Positions 45,558 to 54,584 of a stretch of DNA of 64,000 nucleotides are shown here, in pieces. The number at the start of each line of letters is the position of its first letter. Positions within the stretch are counted from its first letter, which is position 1. The position numbers were made by a program, and so were the translations under genes. The notes below the pieces were generated by a model. It saw nothing but the letters and a program-made list of their open reading frames with translations. It was not told the DNA's origin and made no database searches. Origin of the DNA: Streptomyces sp. MST-110588 (GTDB lineage Bacteria > Actinomycetota > Actinomycetes > Streptomycetales > Streptomycetaceae); the NCBI RefSeq assembly GCF_022695595.1, contig NZ_CP074380.1:4314501-4378500 (forward strand), in the 5' to 3' direction.

Positions 45558-47303
45558 ATGTCAGCCATGTCGTTTCCCCTTCTGACGGCGACGGCGGCAC
45601 TGCCCGCGCTCGGCGCGGTCGCCACCGCCGCCGTCCCGGCCGCCAAGAGGACCGCCGCCAAGTGGTCGGCGCTGCTGTTCTCCCTGGCCACCCTCGTCCT
45701 GGCGGCGGTCGTCGCGGTCCGCTTCGAGCCGGGAGCCAAGGGCCCCTACCAGCTCACCGAGTCCCACTCCTGGATCAGGGCCTTCGGCGTACGGTACGAG
45801 CTGGGCGTGGACGGCATCGCGGTGGCGCTGATCGCGCTGACCGCACTGCTGATCCCCTTCGTGATCCTGGCGGGCTGGCACGACGCCGACCCCCTGGAAG
45901 CCGGGTCCGGCAGCGGCTCCGCCGCGGGTGCTCCCAACCGCCGCTGGCGGCCCACCCAGGGCTTCTTCGCGCTGATCCTGGCCGTCGAGGCGATGGTGAT
46001 CCTCTCCTTCGAGGCCACCGACGTCTTCCTCTTCTACCTCTTCTTCGAAGCCATGCTGATCCCGATGTACTTCCTCATCGGCGGCTTCGGGGACCGGGCG
46101 GGCCGGCACGGCGAGGACCGGGCGGCCACCCAGCGCTCGTACGCGGCCGTGAAGTTCCTGCTCTACAACCTCGTCGGCGGGCTGATCATGCTGGCCGCGG
46201 TGATCGGCCTGTACGCCGTCACCGCCGACCAGCTCGGCACCGGCACCTTCTCGCTCCAGCAGATCGTCGAGGCCCGCGCGTCCGGGCGGCTGGAGATGGC
46301 CACCGGCACCGAGCGGCTGCTCTTCCTCGGCTTCTTCTTCGCCTTCGCGGTCAAGGCGCCGCTGTGGCCGCTGCACACCTGGCTGCCCAACGCCATGGGC
46401 GAGTCGACCGCGCCGGTCGCCGTACTGATCACCGCCGTGGTCGACAAGGTCGGCACCTTCGCGATGCTGCGCTTCTGCCTCCAGCTCTTCCCCGGGGCCA
46501 GCAGTTGGGCGACGCCGGCCATCCTCGTACTGGCGGTGATCAGCATTCTGTACGGGGCGCTGCTGGCGGTCGGCCAGCGGGACATCAAGCGCCTGATCGC
46601 CTACGCCTCCATCTCCCACTTCGGCTTCATCATCATGGGCATCTTCGCGATGACCAGCCAGGGCCAGGGCGGCGCGACGCTCTACATGGTCAACCACGGC
46701 ATCTCCACCGCCGCGCTGATGCTGGTGGCCGGGTTCCTGATCAGCCGGCGCGGCTCGCGGCTGATCACCGACTACGGCGGCGTCCAGAAGGTCGCCCCGG
46801 TGCTCGCCGGGACGTTTCTGGTCGGCGGGCTCGCCACGCTCTCGCTGCCGGGCCTGGCACCGTTCGTCAGTGAATTCCTGGTCCTGGTGGGCACCTTCAG
46901 CCGCCACCCGGTCATCGGCGTCCTGGCCACCGTCGGCATCGTGCTCGCCGCGCTGTACGTCCTGGTGCTCTACCAGCGGACGATGACCGGCCCGGTGAGG
47001 GACGAGGTGCGGGCCATGCCCGACCTCAAGGTCCGTGAACTGGCCGTGATCGCCCCGCTGATCGCCCTGCTGCTCTTCCTCGGTGTGTATCCCAAGCCGC
47101 TGACCGACATCGTCAACCCGGCGGTGGACCACACCCTGTCCGTGGTGGACAAACGCGATCCCCGGCCCGACGTACGGGTCGACGCCGTACCCGGCGCGAA
47201 GAAGCCCGGGGCCGAAGCCGGAGGCCGGGCCGAATCCGGGGACGGGGCCGGAGCCGGGACCGGCCGGGCAGTGTCCGATCATGATGCGGAGGCCGCGAAG
47301 TGA
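45558..47303 (+). CDS. nuoM: NADH-quinone oxidoreductase subunit M
   Basis: 581 residues; second antiporter-like subunit. ATG at 45558, three bases after the nuoL stop. Signatures: YELGVDGIAVALIAL, FFEAMLIPMYFLIG, PLWPLHTWLPNAMGESTAPV, and the Lys of GQRDIKRLIAYASISHFG. A Gly/Ser-rich insertion lies near residues 112-128 and an acidic low-complexity tail follows residue 540. Confidence 0.95.
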   Translation: MSAMSFPLLTATAALPALGAVATAAVPAAKRTAAKWSALLFSLATLVLAAVVAVRFEPGAKGPYQLTESHSWIRAFGVRYELGVDGIAVALIALTALLIPFVILAGWHDADPLEAGSGSGSAAGAPNRRWRPTQGFFALILAVEAMVILSFEATDVFLFYLFFEAMLIPMYFLIGGFGDRAGRHGEDRAATQRSYAAVKFLLYNLVGGLIMLAAVIGLYAVTADQLGTGTFSLQQIVEARASGRLEMATGTERLLFLGFFFAFAVKAPLWPLHTWLPNAMGESTAPVAVLITAVVDKVGTFAMLRFCLQLFPGASSWATPAILVLAVISILYGALLAVGQRDIKRLIAYASISHFGFIIMGIFAMTSQGQGGATLYMVNHGISTAALMLVAGFLISRRGSRLITDYGGVQKVAPVLAGTFLVGGLATLSLPGLAPFVSEFLVLVGTFSRHPVIGVLATVGIVLAALYVLVLYQRTMTGPVRDEVRAMPDLKVRELAVIAPLIALLLFLGVYPKPLTDIVNPAVDHTLSVVDKRDPRPDVRVDAVPGAKKPGAEAGGRAESGDGAGAGTGRAVSDHDAEAAK

Positions 47304-48951
47304 GTTCCGTGACGAGTGTCCACAGCCTGTGGACAGCGGCGGCCGGGGCGCCGGACAAGATCCCGGCACCGCACATCGAGTACGCCCAACTGGCGCCGAC
47401 GCTGATCGTCCTGGGCGCCGCGGTCGTCGGCGTGGTGCTGGAGGCATGCCTCCCCCGACGCGTCCGCCACACCGCCCAACTGCTGCTCTCGGTGGTCGCG
47501 CTGGCCGCCGCCTTCGCGGCCGTCGTGGGCCTGGCGGCCGGCGGCTACGGCTCGGCCAAGGCACGCATCGCGGCGATGGGCGCCATCGCCGTGGACGGCC
47601 CGGCGCTCTTCCTCCAGGGCACGATCCTGCTGGTGGCGCTGGTCTCCGTCTTCGTCTTCGCCGAACGCCGACTGGACCCGGCGGCCCACGGCAAGCATGT
47701 GGACTCCTTCGCCGCGCAGGCCGCCGCGGTGCCCGGCGGCGACGCCGAACGGGCCGCGGTCAAGGCGGGCTTCACCACCACCGAGGTCTTCCCGCTCGCG
47801 CTCTTCGCGGTCGGCGGCATGCTCGTCTTCCCGGCCGCGAACGACCTGCTGACGCTCTTCATCGCGCTGGAGGTCTTCTCCCTCCCGCTGTACATCCTGT
47901 GCGCGCTCGCCCGCCGCCAGCGGCTGCTGTCCCAGGAGTCGGCGGTCAAGTACTTCCTGCTCGGCGCCTTCTCCTCGGCGTTCCTCCTGTTCGGCGTGGC
48001 CCTGCTGTACGGCTACGCGGGCACCGTCACCTACGCCGGCATCGCCGAGGTCGTCGGGGACGGCGCCAAGCAGATCAGCCCGGCGCTGGCCGACACCACG
48101 GGCAACGACGCGCTGCTGCTGATCGGCGGTGCACTGGTGCTGATGGGCCTGTTGTTCAAGGTCGGCGCCATTCCCTTCCACGTATGGACGCCGGACGTCT
48201 ACCAGGGCGCCCCGACCCCGGTGACCGGCTTCATGGCGGCGGCCACGAAGGTCGCGGCGTTCGGCGCGCTGCTGCGGCTGCTGTACGTGGTGCTCCCCGG
48301 GATGCGCTGGGACTGGCAGCCGGTCATGTGGGGTGTGGCGATCGTGACGATGCTGGGCGGCGCGGTCATCGCCATCACCCAGACCGACATCAAGCGCCTG
48401 CTGGCCTACTCCTCCATCGCCCACGCCGGCTTCATCCTGGCCGGTGTCATCGCCACCAGCGCCGACGGCGTCTCCTCGGTGCTGTTCTACCTGGCCGCGT
48501 ACTCCTTCGTGACGCTGGGCGCGTTCGCGGTGGTCACGCTCGTACGGGACGCCGGCGGCGAGGCCACGCACCTGTCCAAGTGGGCCGGGCTGGGCCGCCG
48601 TTCGCCGCTGGTGGCGGCCGTCTTCGCGGTCTTCCTGCTGGCCTTCGCCGGTATCCCGCTGACCTCCGGGTTCGCGGGAAGTTCGCGGTCTTCAAGGCGG
48701 CGGCGGAGAGCGGCGCGGGCGCGCTGGTGGTGATCGGTGTGATCTCCTCCGCGATCGCCGCGTTCTTCTACATCCGGGTGATCGTGCTGATGTTCTTCAG
48801 CGAGCCGCAGGCGGACGGTCCGACGGTCGCCGTGCCCAGCCCGCTGACGACCACGGCCATCGCGGTCGGCTTCGTGGTCACCCTCGTCCTGGGCCTGGCG
48901 CCGCAGTACTTCCTGGATCTGGCGGGACAGGCGGGGATCTTCGTGCGCTGA
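47300..48951 (+). pseudogene. nuoN: NADH-quinone oxidoreductase subunit N (nuoN), one-base frameshift
   Basis: Third antiporter-like subunit. GTG at 47300 overlaps the nuoM stop (GTGA). First frame is good through LAFAGIPLTSGFAG (to about 48678); then TTCGCGGGAAGTTCG lacks one C relative to TTC-GCG-GGC-AAG-TTC. The conserved end KFAVFKAAAESGAGALVVIG ... LDLAGQAGIFVR continues in another frame to the stop at 48951. Total 1652 bases, one short of 551 codons. Uncorrected, the protein loses its last two or three helices. Confidence 0.88.
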
Positions 48952-48971
48952 GCCGCGCGCCCGGCAGGCCC

Positions 48972-49014
48972 GGCAGCCGCTGCCCGCCCCTCACCGGGGC
49001 GGGCAGCGGCTGCC
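48972..49014 (+). terminator. Terminator of the nuo operon (19-bp perfect stem)
   Basis: GGCAGCCGCTGCCCGCCCC (48972-48990), loop TCACC, exact complement 48996-49014, 20 bases after nuoN. Confidence 0.9.
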
Positions 49015-49051
49015 GCGGCGTCCGCCCGGTGCGGGCCCCGGTGGGCGGCGT

Positions 49052-49393
49052 TCAGTGGGCGAACCGTACCGAGCGGACCAGGAAGTCCTTGGGTGCCTTC
49101 TGCCCCGGAGGGACCGTACGGAAGGAGTCGCCGGCGCATTCGTCATCGGCGAAGACCGTGGCGATCGCGTCCGTACGGTTCTCCACGGCGTAGGCGGCGT
49201 CCAGGTCGTTCGGCAGACCGAGGGGGACACAGACCTTGCCGGGCGGATCCTCCATGCTCAGCCGGTGTGTGTGCCCGTCGCGGCTGTCGTAGCTGTAGGA
49301 GAAGGTGCCCTCGGCGGCGAAGGCGGAGGCGGGGGAGGCCAGAACAAGGGCGGCTGCCGCGCCTGCGGCGGCTGCGGACGAACCCAGGCGCAT
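49052..49393 (-). CDS. Small secreted protein, possibly beta/gamma-crystallin-like
   Basis: 113 residues. Signal peptide [19 protein letters not shown] ending near SAFA-A (about 27). The mature part has two Cys (in GKVCVPLG and DDECAGDS) that could pair, and the Tyr/Ser-rich and VRSVRF end resemble small secreted streptomycete proteins with a beta/gamma-crystallin (I36 inhibitor-like) fold; that assignment is tentative. GAGGAG lies ten bases before the ATG. Converges with the nuo operon. Confidence 0.7.
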   Translation of the reverse strand: MRLGSSAAAAGAAAALVLASPASAFAAEGTFSYSYDSRDGHTHRLSMEDPPGKVCVPLGLPNDLDAAYAVENRTDAIATVFADDECAGDSFRTVPPGQKAPKDFLVRSVRFAH

Positions 49394-49669
49394 GCTCAAC
49401 GACTCCTCTCGGTGGTCGGTCGAGGACTCATGGTGAGTATGCGTACCGGGAAGTGCCGCCTACCCCCTCCGCCGGGTTTCACCACCGCGACGCGCCAACG
49501 CGCCGCCCGGCGGGCCGGCGGCTTGCCATGCGGCCAAGTGGGCGGCTTCCGGCCGACCGGTGCACAATCAACCGAACGGACGGCCGAGCGATCGAGGCAT
49601 CGAGCGTCGGGCAGTCGAGCGGGAAACGGAGTGCGGTGTGAGCAAGACCGGGGGCAGGACGGGTCGTCC

Positions 49670-50755
49670 GTGTCCGACGAGGAATGGGAGCGGTTCCTGC
49701 GCGAATCGGTGCAGGGTGTGGCCGGGGCCCCCGTGGAGCCGTCGGCGCGCGCCCGTGAGGTGGAGCGGCGGCTGCGGGAGCGCCCCGGGCGGCCGGAGGG
49801 CTGGCGTACGTACTCACCGGCCCGGCCCCGGCGCGCAACAGGCTGGTACGTGGCCGGGCTGGTGGCGGCCGTGGCCGTCCTGGCCGTGGCACTCTTCCCG
49901 CAGCAGATCGTCGGCTGGTTCGGCGACGACGGGCAGGACGGGACGCCACTGGCCGCGGAGACAAAGAGCCCGCGGGAGGCGCCCGGCGCCGGGCCGGGTC
50001 TGCGCCCCACCCTCGCCGAACCCTTCCGGGGCTCACCTGCCGCCCGCTGGGCCGACGGAGCCGCGGGGATCACGGTGCCACCTGCCAAGGCGACCGGCTG
50101 GATGGACGCCGCCCAGGTCGAGCGGGCACTGCGGCAGAGCCGTGACTTCCTGGTGGCCGCGGGGCTCGACTCCCGCGTACTGCGCGGCGAGCGCCCCACG
50201 AAGGCGATCGCGCTGCTGAACCCGCACCAGAAGGACGTCCAGGAGTATCTCCGTACCGCCCTGTCCTCGACGGCGCCCTCTCCCAAGACCGATCCGCTGC
50301 TGTTGTTCAGCCGCTTCCGGCCGGAGCAGGCCCGGCTGGTGGGTGACGTGGTCAAGACGCGCGGCCGGCTCACGTACCGGGAAGGGGAACGGGGGGCGGT
50401 CGAGGTGACGGCGGACGTCACCTTCGTGTACCCGGTCACCCCGGCGGGCGACAGCGGGCGGGACGCCGAGGTCGTCCGTACGATCGCGCGGCGCAAGGTG
50501 GTGATGAGCTGGGACGACCCGGACAAAGTCATCACCGAACCGGGCACGATGTCCCTCGTCTCCTACGCGCTCGACATGACCAACGGCGGCTGCTCCGCCC
50601 CGACCGGCTACTTCGTGCCGTCCTTCGGCACGGCCAAGGAGCAGCCCGCCGACAGGGACCGCCAGGTCGACCCGTACGACCGCAGCAAGCCGATCGGCAC
50701 GGGCGACGGCACGAAGGCCCCGGGCACCGACTGCGCGACCGCCACCCGTTCCTAG
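49670..50755 (+). CDS. Single-pass membrane protein of unknown function
   Basis: 361 residues from the GTG at 49670 (an in-frame GTG at 49631 is an alternative). Cytoplasmic N-terminus SDEEWERFLRESVQGV...REVERRLRERP, one transmembrane helix at about 64-80 (WYVAGLVAAVAVLAVALFP), then an extracytoplasmic domain with DFLVAAGLDSRVLRGERPTK, LLFSRFRPEQARLVGDVVKT and a two-Cys C-terminal region. The layout (short cytosolic acidic-aromatic segment, helix, outer domain) is common in streptomycetes but I do not recognise a named family. Confidence 0.75.
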   Translation: MSDEEWERFLRESVQGVAGAPVEPSARAREVERRLRERPGRPEGWRTYSPARPRRATGWYVAGLVAAVAVLAVALFPQQIVGWFGDDGQDGTPLAAETKSPREAPGAGPGLRPTLAEPFRGSPAARWADGAAGITVPPAKATGWMDAAQVERALRQSRDFLVAAGLDSRVLRGERPTKAIALLNPHQKDVQEYLRTALSSTAPSPKTDPLLLFSRFRPEQARLVGDVVKTRGRLTYREGERGAVEVTADVTFVYPVTPAGDSGRDAEVVRTIARRKVVMSWDDPDKVITEPGTMSLVSYALDMTNGGCSAPTGYFVPSFGTAKEQPADRDRQVDPYDRSKPIGTGDGTKAPGTDCATATRS

Positions 50756-50758
50756 CCG

Positions 50759-50818
50759 GCTGACCTGCACACCGGGTCAGCTCTGACACACCGGGTCAGC
50801 CCTGACACACCGGGTCGG
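50759..50818. repeat. About three 19-21-bp repeats, each a small hairpin
   Basis: Units ending in ACACACCGGGTCAG-like sequence follow each other; CTGAC/GTCAG in each unit can pair. It fills the gap between two convergent genes and may act as a terminator. Confidence 0.6.
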
Positions 50819-51418
50819 CTAGCGTCCGCCGCCGAAGTCGGTGGGCAGGGCGGTGGGCAGGTCGGTGGGAATGCCGCTGGGCACGGGGGACTTGGTGAAG
50901 GTGCTCACCCTGCCCGACGCCCAGGTGACTTCCAGGGTGCTGCCGGCCAGCTTCTTCACGGTGCCCTTGGCGTAGGCGGTGCTGCCGTCCTTGCAGGTGA
51001 GGTCGAGCGTCACCGGGCCGGTGTCCGTCGTGAGCCGGCCGGCGCAGGTGGCCTTGCCGGTGAGCAGCACACGGGAACGGCCGATGGCCAGGATCAGCAG
51101 GCCGTCGGAGGCATGGGTGCCCTCGGTGACCCAGCCGCCCTCCAGCTTCTTGGCGTCGATGCCGCTGCCGCCACCGGGTACGGGGGTGGCCGTGCCGTTC
51201 GAGGGGGCCGCCGTGGAGCGGTTGCCGTCCCGGCCGCCCGTACCACCGCCCGTACCGCCGTCATCGCCGCCGCCGCAGCCGCTGAGCAGCAGTGCGGTGG
51301 CGGCCACCCCGCCCGCGAACCGTGTCCGTGTCCGTGTCCGGGTCCGGGTCCGGGTTCGTGTCCGTGTTTGCGTCCGTGTCGCCGTGCGCTGTGACGATGT
51401 GCACCGTGTGATCGGCAT
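50819..51418 (-). CDS. Putative lipoprotein with Arg-Thr repeat signal peptide
   Basis: 199 residues. ATG at 51418 with GAGGAGG upstream. Unusual n-region: after MPITRCTSSQ come about nine Arg-Thr dipeptides (residues 14-31), then hydrophobic FAGGVAATALLL and lipobox LSG-C46. The outer domain contains LEGGWVTEGTHASDGLLIL, two Cys and TFTKSPVPSG. It is related to the lipoprotein encoded immediately upstream (51496-51993), so the two are tandem paralogues. Function unknown. Confidence 0.78.
   Translation of the reverse strand: MPITRCTSSQRTATRTQTRTRTRTRTRTRTRTRFAGGVAATALLLSGCGGGDDGGTGGGTGGRDGNRSTAAPSNGTATPVPGGGSGIDAKKLEGGWVTEGTHASDGLLILAIGRSRVLLTGKATCAGRLTTDTGPVTLDLTCKDGSTAYAKGTVKKLAGSTLEVTWASGRVSTFTKSPVPSGIPTDLPTALPTDFGGGR
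51319..51380 (-). repeat. Hexanucleotide repeat inside the lipoprotein signal peptide
   Basis: About ten CGTGTC/CGGGTC hexamers (plus-strand reading), coding for alternating Arg and Thr on the minus strand. Changes in copy number keep the frame and would only alter n-region length and charge. Confidence 0.75.
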
Positions 51419-51495
51419 GGTCGCCTCCTCGCGTCGGGAAGCTGCCGGAGGCCGGAAGCCGGAGGAACCGGGGGCGGGAAGGCCGCCGTGGTGGG

Positions 51496-51993
51496 TCAGT
51501 TCGTGCCGGGGACCTTCGGCAGGTCGGGCATCTTGGGCAGCTTGATCTTGGTGTCGGCCTTGGTGAAGTCGTCGGTGGGGCCGCCGCGCCAGCTCACCTT
51601 CAGCGACTTGCCGTCGGCGCCCGGCTTGAGGGTGCCCATCGTGCGCGAGGTGTCCTTGCCCGTGCACTTCAGGGCGACCATCGTGGCCCCCATCATCTCC
51701 TGGGTCTTGCCCTGGCAGACGGTGCCACTGTCGGCGCCCGTCCCCAAGGACGCCGTGCCCTTGAAGAGGACGAGGGTGATCGTCGCACCGTCCGTCTTCG
51801 CCTGCCAGGCGCCTTCGAGAGCGGCATCGCCGCCCTGGGACGGCTTCTCGTCGGCGCCGCCGGGCTGTGACGGGCTGCTCGGCTCAGGGGACGTGGCCTT
51901 GGCCGGCGTCTCCTTGCTGCCACCGCTGCCGCAGCCGGTGAGCAGCCAAGCGGCGACGGCTGCCGCCCCGACGATCTGCGCTGCCTTGCGCAC
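51496..51993 (-). CDS. Putative lipoprotein (paralogue of the downstream lipoprotein)
   Basis: 165 residues from the GTG at 51993, GGAGGAG upstream. Lipobox LLTG-C21 after VRKAAQIVGAAAVAAW. The mature part has a Gly/Ser/Pro linker then LEGAWQAKTDGATITLVLF, two Cys (TVCQG, LKCTG), and LKVSWRGGPTDDFTKA, matching the block order of the downstream paralogue. Probably an envelope lipoprotein of unknown function. Confidence 0.8.
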   Translation of the reverse strand: MRKAAQIVGAAAVAAWLLTGCGSGGSKETPAKATSPEPSSPSQPGGADEKPSQGGDAALEGAWQAKTDGATITLVLFKGTASLGTGADSGTVCQGKTQEMMGATMVALKCTGKDTSRTMGTLKPGADGKSLKVSWRGGPTDDFTKADTKIKLPKMPDLPKVPGTN

Positions 51994-52154
51994 GTACGTC
52001 TCCTCCGTTGTGGGACAGGAAGACGAGAGGCTAGCAGCCGGTCCTCGCGCCGCCCCGGTCCGAGGGACGGCCACCGCCCGCCTGTGCCTGCTGTCTTCGG
52101 CCGCCCCCTCCCGCCTGCCCCCTTCGCCGGCCTGGGCCCGTCCCGCGCGTCGCC

Positions 52155-52835
52155 TCAGCCGCCACCCCCGTCCGCCGACTTGTCCCTCTGTACGGCGTCC
52201 CGTACGGCGCGGGCCGTCCACTGCTCGCGCGCGAGCCGCTTCATCTCCCGCCGTACGGGCCGGAAAGCGGCGCCGGGCAGCAGCTTGCCGTCCAGGTCCG
52301 TGGCGGCCACCAGCCCGGCGAGCAGCCGTTCGCGCGGGCCGGGGAACCCGGCGCCCACCGCCGCCTTGAAGCGGGCCCGCGCCGGGCCGGCCAGGTCCAC
52401 GGCCCCGGCCGGGTGGCGCTCGTACGGGAACAGCCCGAGTGCCCGCCGTACCTCTCGGCGCACCGCGCCGCGCTCCTCCAACTGCCGCCAGGCCGCGGCC
52501 TCCACGGTCCGGGCGGCACCGCGTACCCAGGCCGCCGCCCGGACTCCCCGGGCGCCGCCCCCGCCGCTGCCGGGCCGCCGTTTCTTCCCGGGGCCGGGCA
52601 GTGTGGCGAAGGCCGCGTCCAGTACGGGGTCGCCGGGCGGCAGCGGACCCGGCACCCGGATCCGCCCGCCCGGCTCCCCGGTGACCAGCCCGGCCCCCTC
52701 CAGCTCCGCCAGGGCCGCGCCGGCCAGTCCGTACCGCACATAGGCGGCATGGCCCAGCACCCTGCCGCGCCGTGGATCCAGGGCGAGGAGCAGCAGTTCC
52801 TCGGGCAGCGTCAGGGGCCGCCCGCCGGCGTTCAC
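52155..52835 (-). CDS. GPP34 (GOLPH3/VPS74-like) family protein
   Basis: 226 residues. N-terminal LPEELLLLALDPRRGRVLGHAAYVRYGLAGAALAELEGAG is the GPP34 signature; the C-terminal GLVAATDLDGKLLPG...RREMKRLAREQW also fits. Eukaryotic homologues bind PI4P at the Golgi; bacterial ones are uncharacterised and numerous in actinomycetes. The GTG at 52835 overlaps the fumarylacetoacetase stop by four bases, so the two are translationally coupled. Confidence 0.85.
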   Translation of the reverse strand: MNAGGRPLTLPEELLLLALDPRRGRVLGHAAYVRYGLAGAALAELEGAGLVTGEPGGRIRVPGPLPPGDPVLDAAFATLPGPGKKRRPGSGGGGARGVRAAAWVRGAARTVEAAAWRQLEERGAVRREVRRALGLFPYERHPAGAVDLAGPARARFKAAVGAGFPGPRERLLAGLVAATDLDGKLLPGAAFRPVRREMKRLAREQWTARAVRDAVQRDKSADGGGG

Positions 52836-54109
52836 GAGGCTCCGGGTACCTGCGGTTCGGATGCCTGCGGTCCGGATGCCTGCCCCGCCGGGGCCGTCCG
52901 CGCCCGCGGGGCCTGCGGCCGTGCGGGCCGGATGCGCCCGGTGACCTCGCCCAGGCCGATCCGGGAGCCCTCCGGCCCCGGCGCCCAGGCCGTGATCGTC
53001 ACCTCGTCCCCGTCGGCCAGGTAGGGGCCCTTGCCCTGCGTCAGCTCCAGCAGGCAGCCGAGCTGGTCCGGCTCCGGCCCGGAGACCGTGCCGGAGGCGA
53101 ACAGGTCGCCCGTACGCAGCGAGGCGCCGTTGACCGTCATATGGGCGAGCTGCTGGGCGGCCGTCCAGTACATCGCGGAGAACGGCGGCCGGGAGACCGT
53201 CTCGCCGTTGATGTCCACCTGGATGCGTACGTCGAAGCCGCCCGGCTCCTCCTCCGTGTCGTCGAGGTAGGGCAGCAGCGGGACGTCACGGGCGGGCGGG
53301 GCCGTACGGGCGTGGTCCAGCGCGTCCAGCGGGGTGATCCAGGCGGAGACGGAGGTCGCGAAGGACTTGCCGAGGAACGGGCCGAGCGGCACGTACTCCC
53401 ACGCCTGGAGGTCGCGTGCGGACCAGTCGTTGACCAGGCAGACGCCGAAGACGTGCGTACGGAAGGCGTCCAGGCCGACCGGCTCGTGGAGCGCGGAGGG
53501 GGTGCCGACGACGAACCCGACCTCCGCCTCGATGTCCAGCCGCACGGACGGGCCGAAGACCGGCGCCGGGTCGTCCGGGGTCTTGCGCTGGCCGCTGGGC
53601 CGTATCACCGGCGTGCCGGAGACGACAACCGTCCCGGACCGGCCGTGGTAACCGATCGGCAGGTGCTTCCAGTTGGGGGTCAGCGCGGCGCCGTCCGGAC
53701 GGAAGATCCGGCCGACGTTGGTGGCGTGGTGTTCGCTGGCGTAGAAGTCGACGTAGTCGGCCACCTCGAAGGGGAGGTGGAGGGTGACCGTCTCCAGCGG
53801 GCGCAGCAGGGACGCGGTGGTGGTGCGGTGGGCGGGGTCGGTCACGGCGGTGCGTACGGCGTTCCGTACGGCCTGCCAGACCTCGCGGCCCGCCGACAGC
53901 AGCGGATTGAGGGTCGGCGCGGAGAGCAGGTCCGCGTGCGGTGACGCGGAGGTCGTGGCCAGCGCATGCAGATCCAGTACGTGACTGCCGTAGCGGACGC
54001 CGATGCGGCGGCGTTCCGGTGCGTCGGACGTGCTGAAGACGCCGTAGGGCAGGTTGTGCGGGCCGAAGGGGTCGCCTTCCGGCAGGTCGAGCGGGCTCTG
54101 CTCGGGCAT
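52832..54109 (-). CDS. Fumarylacetoacetase
   Basis: 425 residues. Last step of tyrosine/homogentisate breakdown: hydrolyses 4-fumarylacetoacetate to fumarate and acetoacetate. Family signatures: DFYASEHHATNVG (metal Asp and catalytic His), DIEAEVGFVVG (metal Glu), NDWSARDLQAWEYVPLGPFLGK (metal Asp, Lys) and SGPEPDQLGCLLELTQ. The last ~25 residues are a low-complexity Gln/Ala/Gly tail from short DNA repeats. The rest of the homogentisate pathway is not in the window. Confidence 0.94.
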   Translation of the reverse strand: MPEQSPLDLPEGDPFGPHNLPYGVFSTSDAPERRRIGVRYGSHVLDLHALATTSASPHADLLSAPTLNPLLSAGREVWQAVRNAVRTAVTDPAHRTTTASLLRPLETVTLHLPFEVADYVDFYASEHHATNVGRIFRPDGAALTPNWKHLPIGYHGRSGTVVVSGTPVIRPSGQRKTPDDPAPVFGPSVRLDIEAEVGFVVGTPSALHEPVGLDAFRTHVFGVCLVNDWSARDLQAWEYVPLGPFLGKSFATSVSAWITPLDALDHARTAPPARDVPLLPYLDDTEEEPGGFDVRIQVDINGETVSRPPFSAMYWTAAQQLAHMTVNGASLRTGDLFASGTVSGPEPDQLGCLLELTQGKGPYLADGDEVTITAWAPGPEGSRIGLGEVTGRIRPARPQAPRARTAPAGQASGPQASEPQVPGAS

Positions 54110-54584
54110 GGACAGCTCCTCGCGTTCGTCGTCGCCTGGGGGCCGGTGGGCCCGTCGATCAGATTACGGCCCGGGGGGCGTGACCGGGACGGTGGAGAGC
54201 CGACGCGGTGGTGGCGCACCGGCGGCGCACCGGTGGCGCGGAAGTGCTGGAGAAGTGGTGTGAAGAGGGCGGGGGAGAGCCAGGGGGAGAGGCAGGGAGA
54301 GAAGCAGGGAAGGAAGTAGGGAAGGAAGCCGGGAGGGGAGTCGGGAGGGGAGCAGGAAGGGGAGCAGGAAGGGGAGGAGGCGGAAGATCAGGCGGCCGAC
54401 GCCTCGCCGGTGACCCGGTGCGCACCTCTGCGGAAAGCCGGAGGTGGGTGCGGAAATCCGCTAACGGAAGGAGTCGGTCTAAAGAGCTTGCAATGTCCGG
54501 AAAAGCCTTGCCTCAATGCTCAATTCGGGCCTAGCTTCCTTTCGAGGCGCGGCCGGGGTGGGGCCGGAGCCGTTGGGGGGACAG
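54110..54584. other. 475-base region with a long polypurine tract, no confident gene
   Basis: Upstream of both fumarylacetoacetase (minus) and the ATP-grasp gene (plus). Dominated by the polypurine tract at 54262-54387. An AT-richer patch at about 54475-54545 (AAAGAGCTTGCAATG...CTTCCTTTCG) could carry the ATP-grasp promoter; I cannot define it. Confidence 0.5.
54262..54387 (+). repeat. Polypurine (G/A) tract of about 125 bases
   Basis: Almost all purine on the plus strand, made of variants of GGGAAGGAAG and AGCAGGAAGGGG. Such tracts can form triplex (H-DNA) or stall polymerases. Very different composition from its neighbours. Confidence 0.75.

Noticed and set aside
32319..48951. Programmed ribosomal frameshifting to explain the four nuo breaks
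   Set aside because: No shared slippery heptamer or downstream pseudoknot is seen, and related nuo genes are known as simple ORFs; sequence error or mutation is simpler.
54208..54534. Gly/Arg/Glu-rich open frame through the polypurine tract
   Set aside because: A by-product of purine-only DNA, without ribosome site or recognisable sequence.
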